From NCBI GenBank assembly GCA_031292035.1, contig JARLHX010000442.1, positions 1 to 8,642 on the forward strand: DNA of 8,642 bases, read 5' to 3'. Source of the stretch: Negativicutes bacterium (GTDB taxonomy: Bacteria; Bacillota_C; Negativicutes; Sporomusales_B; JARLHX01). This document shows positions 7,052-8,642 of this stretch, one piece after another. A program made the translations under genes and the position numbers. The notes beneath the pieces were generated by a model that did not search any database, had not been told where the DNA came from, and saw nothing but the letters and a program-made list of their open reading frames with translations. Position 1 is the first letter of the stretch, and the number at the start of each line of letters is the position of its first letter.

Positions 7052-8020
7052 TCACCCCGTCCGCAGCATGTCCGCAATCAGCCGCCAAAGCACGAAGGCC
7101 ACCACCCCCGCCGCCGCCAGCAGGCCGGCAATCGCGATCCAGCCCAGCGGCCGCAGATCCCGGTCCTCAAACGGCTTGCGCGGGGTGACTTGGAAGGCGG
7201 TCAACGCGCTCTCCAGTTCCTTCGCATCCCGGTGCCGCAACCGCGGATTCGTGCGGCAGCATTTGAGGATGAGCTTGTTGAATTGAATCAAGTTGCGTTC
7301 CGCCGTCGGGCTGCCCATGTCCGCCGGCAACGCCGGATATTCGTTCCGGTCGTTGCCGGTGCTCATTTCGTAAAGCACCTTGCCCAGCGAATAGATGTCC
7401 GCCCGCGCCGTCCCCGGGCCTTCCGGCGCAATGTAGCCCTCCGTGCCCACGCGCGACCGGTTCTGGAACATCTCCGTCACCAGCCCGGCGTCCGCCAGTT
7501 TCGGCAGGCCGTTTACGAAAATAATGTTCGCCGGTTTCACGTCCCGATGAATCAATCCGTGTTCATGCAGAAAGCTCAGGGCCGAGGCGATGGGCGCCCC
7601 GAGCCGGATGCACTCCTCGACGGGCAATGGCTTCCGGGCCGCCAGATAATGCCAAAGCGTCCGGGGCTGATAAGCATTCGGATCAATGTCTTGTCCCGAG
7701 CGGACGTCGTCGCCCAGCTCCATGACATAGTAAAAGTAGTCGGCCTCCGAACTGCCGCCCACTTGCAGCACATCCACCAGGGCCTCGTGCTGGCGCGAAA
7801 GCGGTTCATATTTCAGCAAGCCGTGGAACTCGTCTTCGTAGGGCTTGGACCACGAGAACGATTTTCGGAAGATGACTTTGACCGCCCGATAAGTGCCCAG
7901 GGCGCTTCGGGCCAGCCACACGTCGCCGCCGCCGCCCGCCCCGATCTGACGGATCATCTCGTGTTCCGCCACGACCGGTCGCGGCGAAGCCCCCTCCGGC
8001 GGTTCCCCCGGGGCGCTCAT
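7052..8020 (-). CDS. Membrane-anchored serine/threonine protein kinase
   Basis: The start is set at ATG 8018-8020 because it overlaps the stop of the sigma-factor gene (ATGA); the longer open frame to 8245 lies wholly inside that gene. A GAGGAAAG ribosome-like site sits about 15 bases upstream. The protein has 322 residues. Hanks-type motifs appear in order: Gly-rich loop IGAGGGGDVW (26-35), AVK with Lys48, HRDVKPANI with Asp160 and Asn165, DAG at 177-179 in place of DFG, APE at 198-200, and DIYSLG at 208-213. Residues 292-315 form a membrane helix that leaves only a short tail, so there is no external sensor domain. Catalytic residues are present, so it is probably active despite Phe178 being Ala. 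Its likely partner is the sigma factor encoded just upstream. The proline-rich first 15 residues are probably flexible. Confidence 0.9.
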   Translation of the reverse strand: MSAPGEPPEGASPRPVVAEHEMIRQIGAGGGGDVWLARSALGTYRAVKVIFRKSFSWSKPYEDEFHGLLKYEPLSRQHEALVDVLQVGGSSEADYFYYVMELGDDVRSGQDIDPNAYQPRTLWHYLAARKPLPVEECIRLGAPIASALSFLHEHGLIHRDVKPANIIFVNGLPKLADAGLVTEMFQNRSRVGTEGYIAPEGPGTARADIYSLGKVLYEMSTGNDRNEYPALPADMGSPTAERNLIQFNKLILKCCRTNPRLRHRDAKELESALTAFQVTPRKPFEDRDLRPLGWIAIAGLLAAAGVVAFVLWRLIADMLRTG

Positions 8021-8642
8021 TTGATTTGGAGCTGGCTTTCCTCGAGGCGGCGGATTTCCTTTCGGATCAACGCCCCCACGCGAAATTTGGCCACGTAAAT
8101 CTGGCCGATGCTCACCCCGAGCGTCCGCGCGACCTTCGCGGCGGGCCATTCCTTGACCACGTACAAATCGAAGATTTGATAATGCTCCTCCTTCACGCTG
8201 CGCCGGACGTTTCCCATCGCCACGTCCATCAGATTGGCCCGCCATTCATGGTCCCAGATCGTCTCCGCTTCCGGGGAGGCCGCAATCTCCGTCATGTCCC
8301 GCGCGTAGGAATCATCATCCGCGCTGTCCATCGGCGCGCCCGGATGATTGCGCTTTCGCAACTGATCGGCAATTCGCCAGCGGGTCAGATTTCGCAGCCA
8401 GCCCTTGAACGAGCCCAGTTTGGGGTCGCGCTTGAATTTGTGAATATTTTTGGCCACCGAGAGAACCGTCTCCTGCACCGCATCCTGCGCCTCGGCCTCG
8501 CTGAGCCCGGACTTCAAGGCAAACGAATAAATGAGCCGCCAGTAAGTGTCAAAAAAATCCCTCCAGCTCGCCTGATCGTCCCAGTCTTGCAGGCGGCTCA
8601 GGAGGCTGTACCGGGTCGGAATAAAATCGTCCGGCCGTGATG
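8017..8642 (-). CDS. ECF-type RNA polymerase sigma factor, 5' end outside the window
   Basis: The frame is open to the window edge, giving 207 visible residues. An internal TTG (8515-8517) could be taken as a start. However, the residues before it (RYSLLSRLQDWDDQASWRDF and then FDTYWRLIYSFALKSGL) are typical sigma region 2 sequence, so the gene clearly begins further right. Region 2 continues EAEAQDAVQETVLSVAKNIH and GSFKGWLRNLTRWRIADQLR, the core-binding and -10 recognition helices. A DDDSYARD linker follows. Region 4 has IFDLYVVKEWPAAKVARTLG and then VSIGQIYVAKFRVGALIRKE, a helix-turn-helix for -35 recognition. It is followed by the kinase gene with an ATGA overlap. No anti-sigma gene is seen, so control by the kinase is inferred. 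Confidence 0.9.
   Translation of the reverse strand, partial: SRPDDFIPTRYSLLSRLQDWDDQASWRDFFDTYWRLIYSFALKSGLSEAEAQDAVQETVLSVAKNIHKFKRDPKLGSFKGWLRNLTRWRIADQLRKRNHPGAPMDSADDDSYARDMTEIAASPEAETIWDHEWRANLMDVAMGNVRRSVKEEHYQIFDLYVVKEWPAAKVARTLGVSIGQIYVAKFRVGALIRKEIRRLEESQLQIK

Noticed and set aside
6980..8098. Plus-strand 372-residue protein opposite the kinase
   Set aside because: It is antisense to a kinase with all catalytic motifs. It is Arg/Pro/His-rich, as expected of a shadow frame in GC-rich DNA.
8021..8245. Longer N-terminus for the kinase (start at 8245)
   Set aside because: The extra 75 residues are Arg/Gly-rich and lie entirely inside the sigma-factor gene; the ATGA overlap at 8017-8020 gives a natural start.
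8515..8517. TTG as the start of the sigma factor
   Set aside because: The reading frame continues upstream to the window edge with typical sigma region 2 sequence (WRDFFDTYWRLIYSFA), so this TTG is an internal Leu codon.
8026..8640. Plus-strand 204-residue protein opposite the sigma factor
   Set aside because: It is a shadow of a clear ECF sigma gene, with no recognisable features and no ribosome site.

Overview
The window looks like chromosomal DNA of a verrucomicrobium, probably of the Pedosphaera/Limisphaera type. This is inferred from recognisable family style and not from any database search. Three things point there: a broken type II secretion pseudopilin gene with FTLIEL and CLNNLKQVGLAFR signatures; an ECF sigma factor overlapping a membrane-anchored Ser/Thr kinase gene; and a giant secreted protein with degenerate 'GLPxWWE...DSxGDG' calcium-repeat modules ending in an alpha/beta-hydrolase.

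Left part (1-6125, + strand). A leader of about 165 bases holds a long imperfect hairpin (4-90) and a GC-rich stem with a short T run (102-126). A tightly packed gene set follows. It comprises a 1491-residue exported protein with a hydrolase at its C-terminus (166-4641), a membrane-anchored protein with a carboxypeptidase-regulatory-like fold (start 4644, two bases after the previous stop), and a small four-helix membrane protein (5697-6125). The second gene is split by a frame change at a run of nine G (5316-5324). The downstream frame (in frame from 5324, annotated from GTG 5357 to 5689) is clearly its C-terminal half. The three products look like a cell-envelope unit of unknown function.

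Middle part (6126-7051) has no intact gene. It is a repeat-rich zone between convergent gene groups. It holds the pseudopilin remnant (6176-6437, - strand, frameshifted by a heptamer-repeat insertion), a CTCTCCCC/GGGGAGAG palindrome, two tandem REP-like units, and an inverted repeat built of AACATTC heptamers.

Right part (7052-8642, - strand) is visibly richer in G+C. It encodes an ECF-type sigma factor (5' end beyond the window edge at 8642) whose stop overlaps the start of a Ser/Thr protein kinase gene (ATGA, 8017-8020). The kinase has one C-terminal membrane helix and no external sensor domain. The pair is probably one regulatory unit. Its target is not visible here, and nothing in the sequence ties it directly to the left operon.
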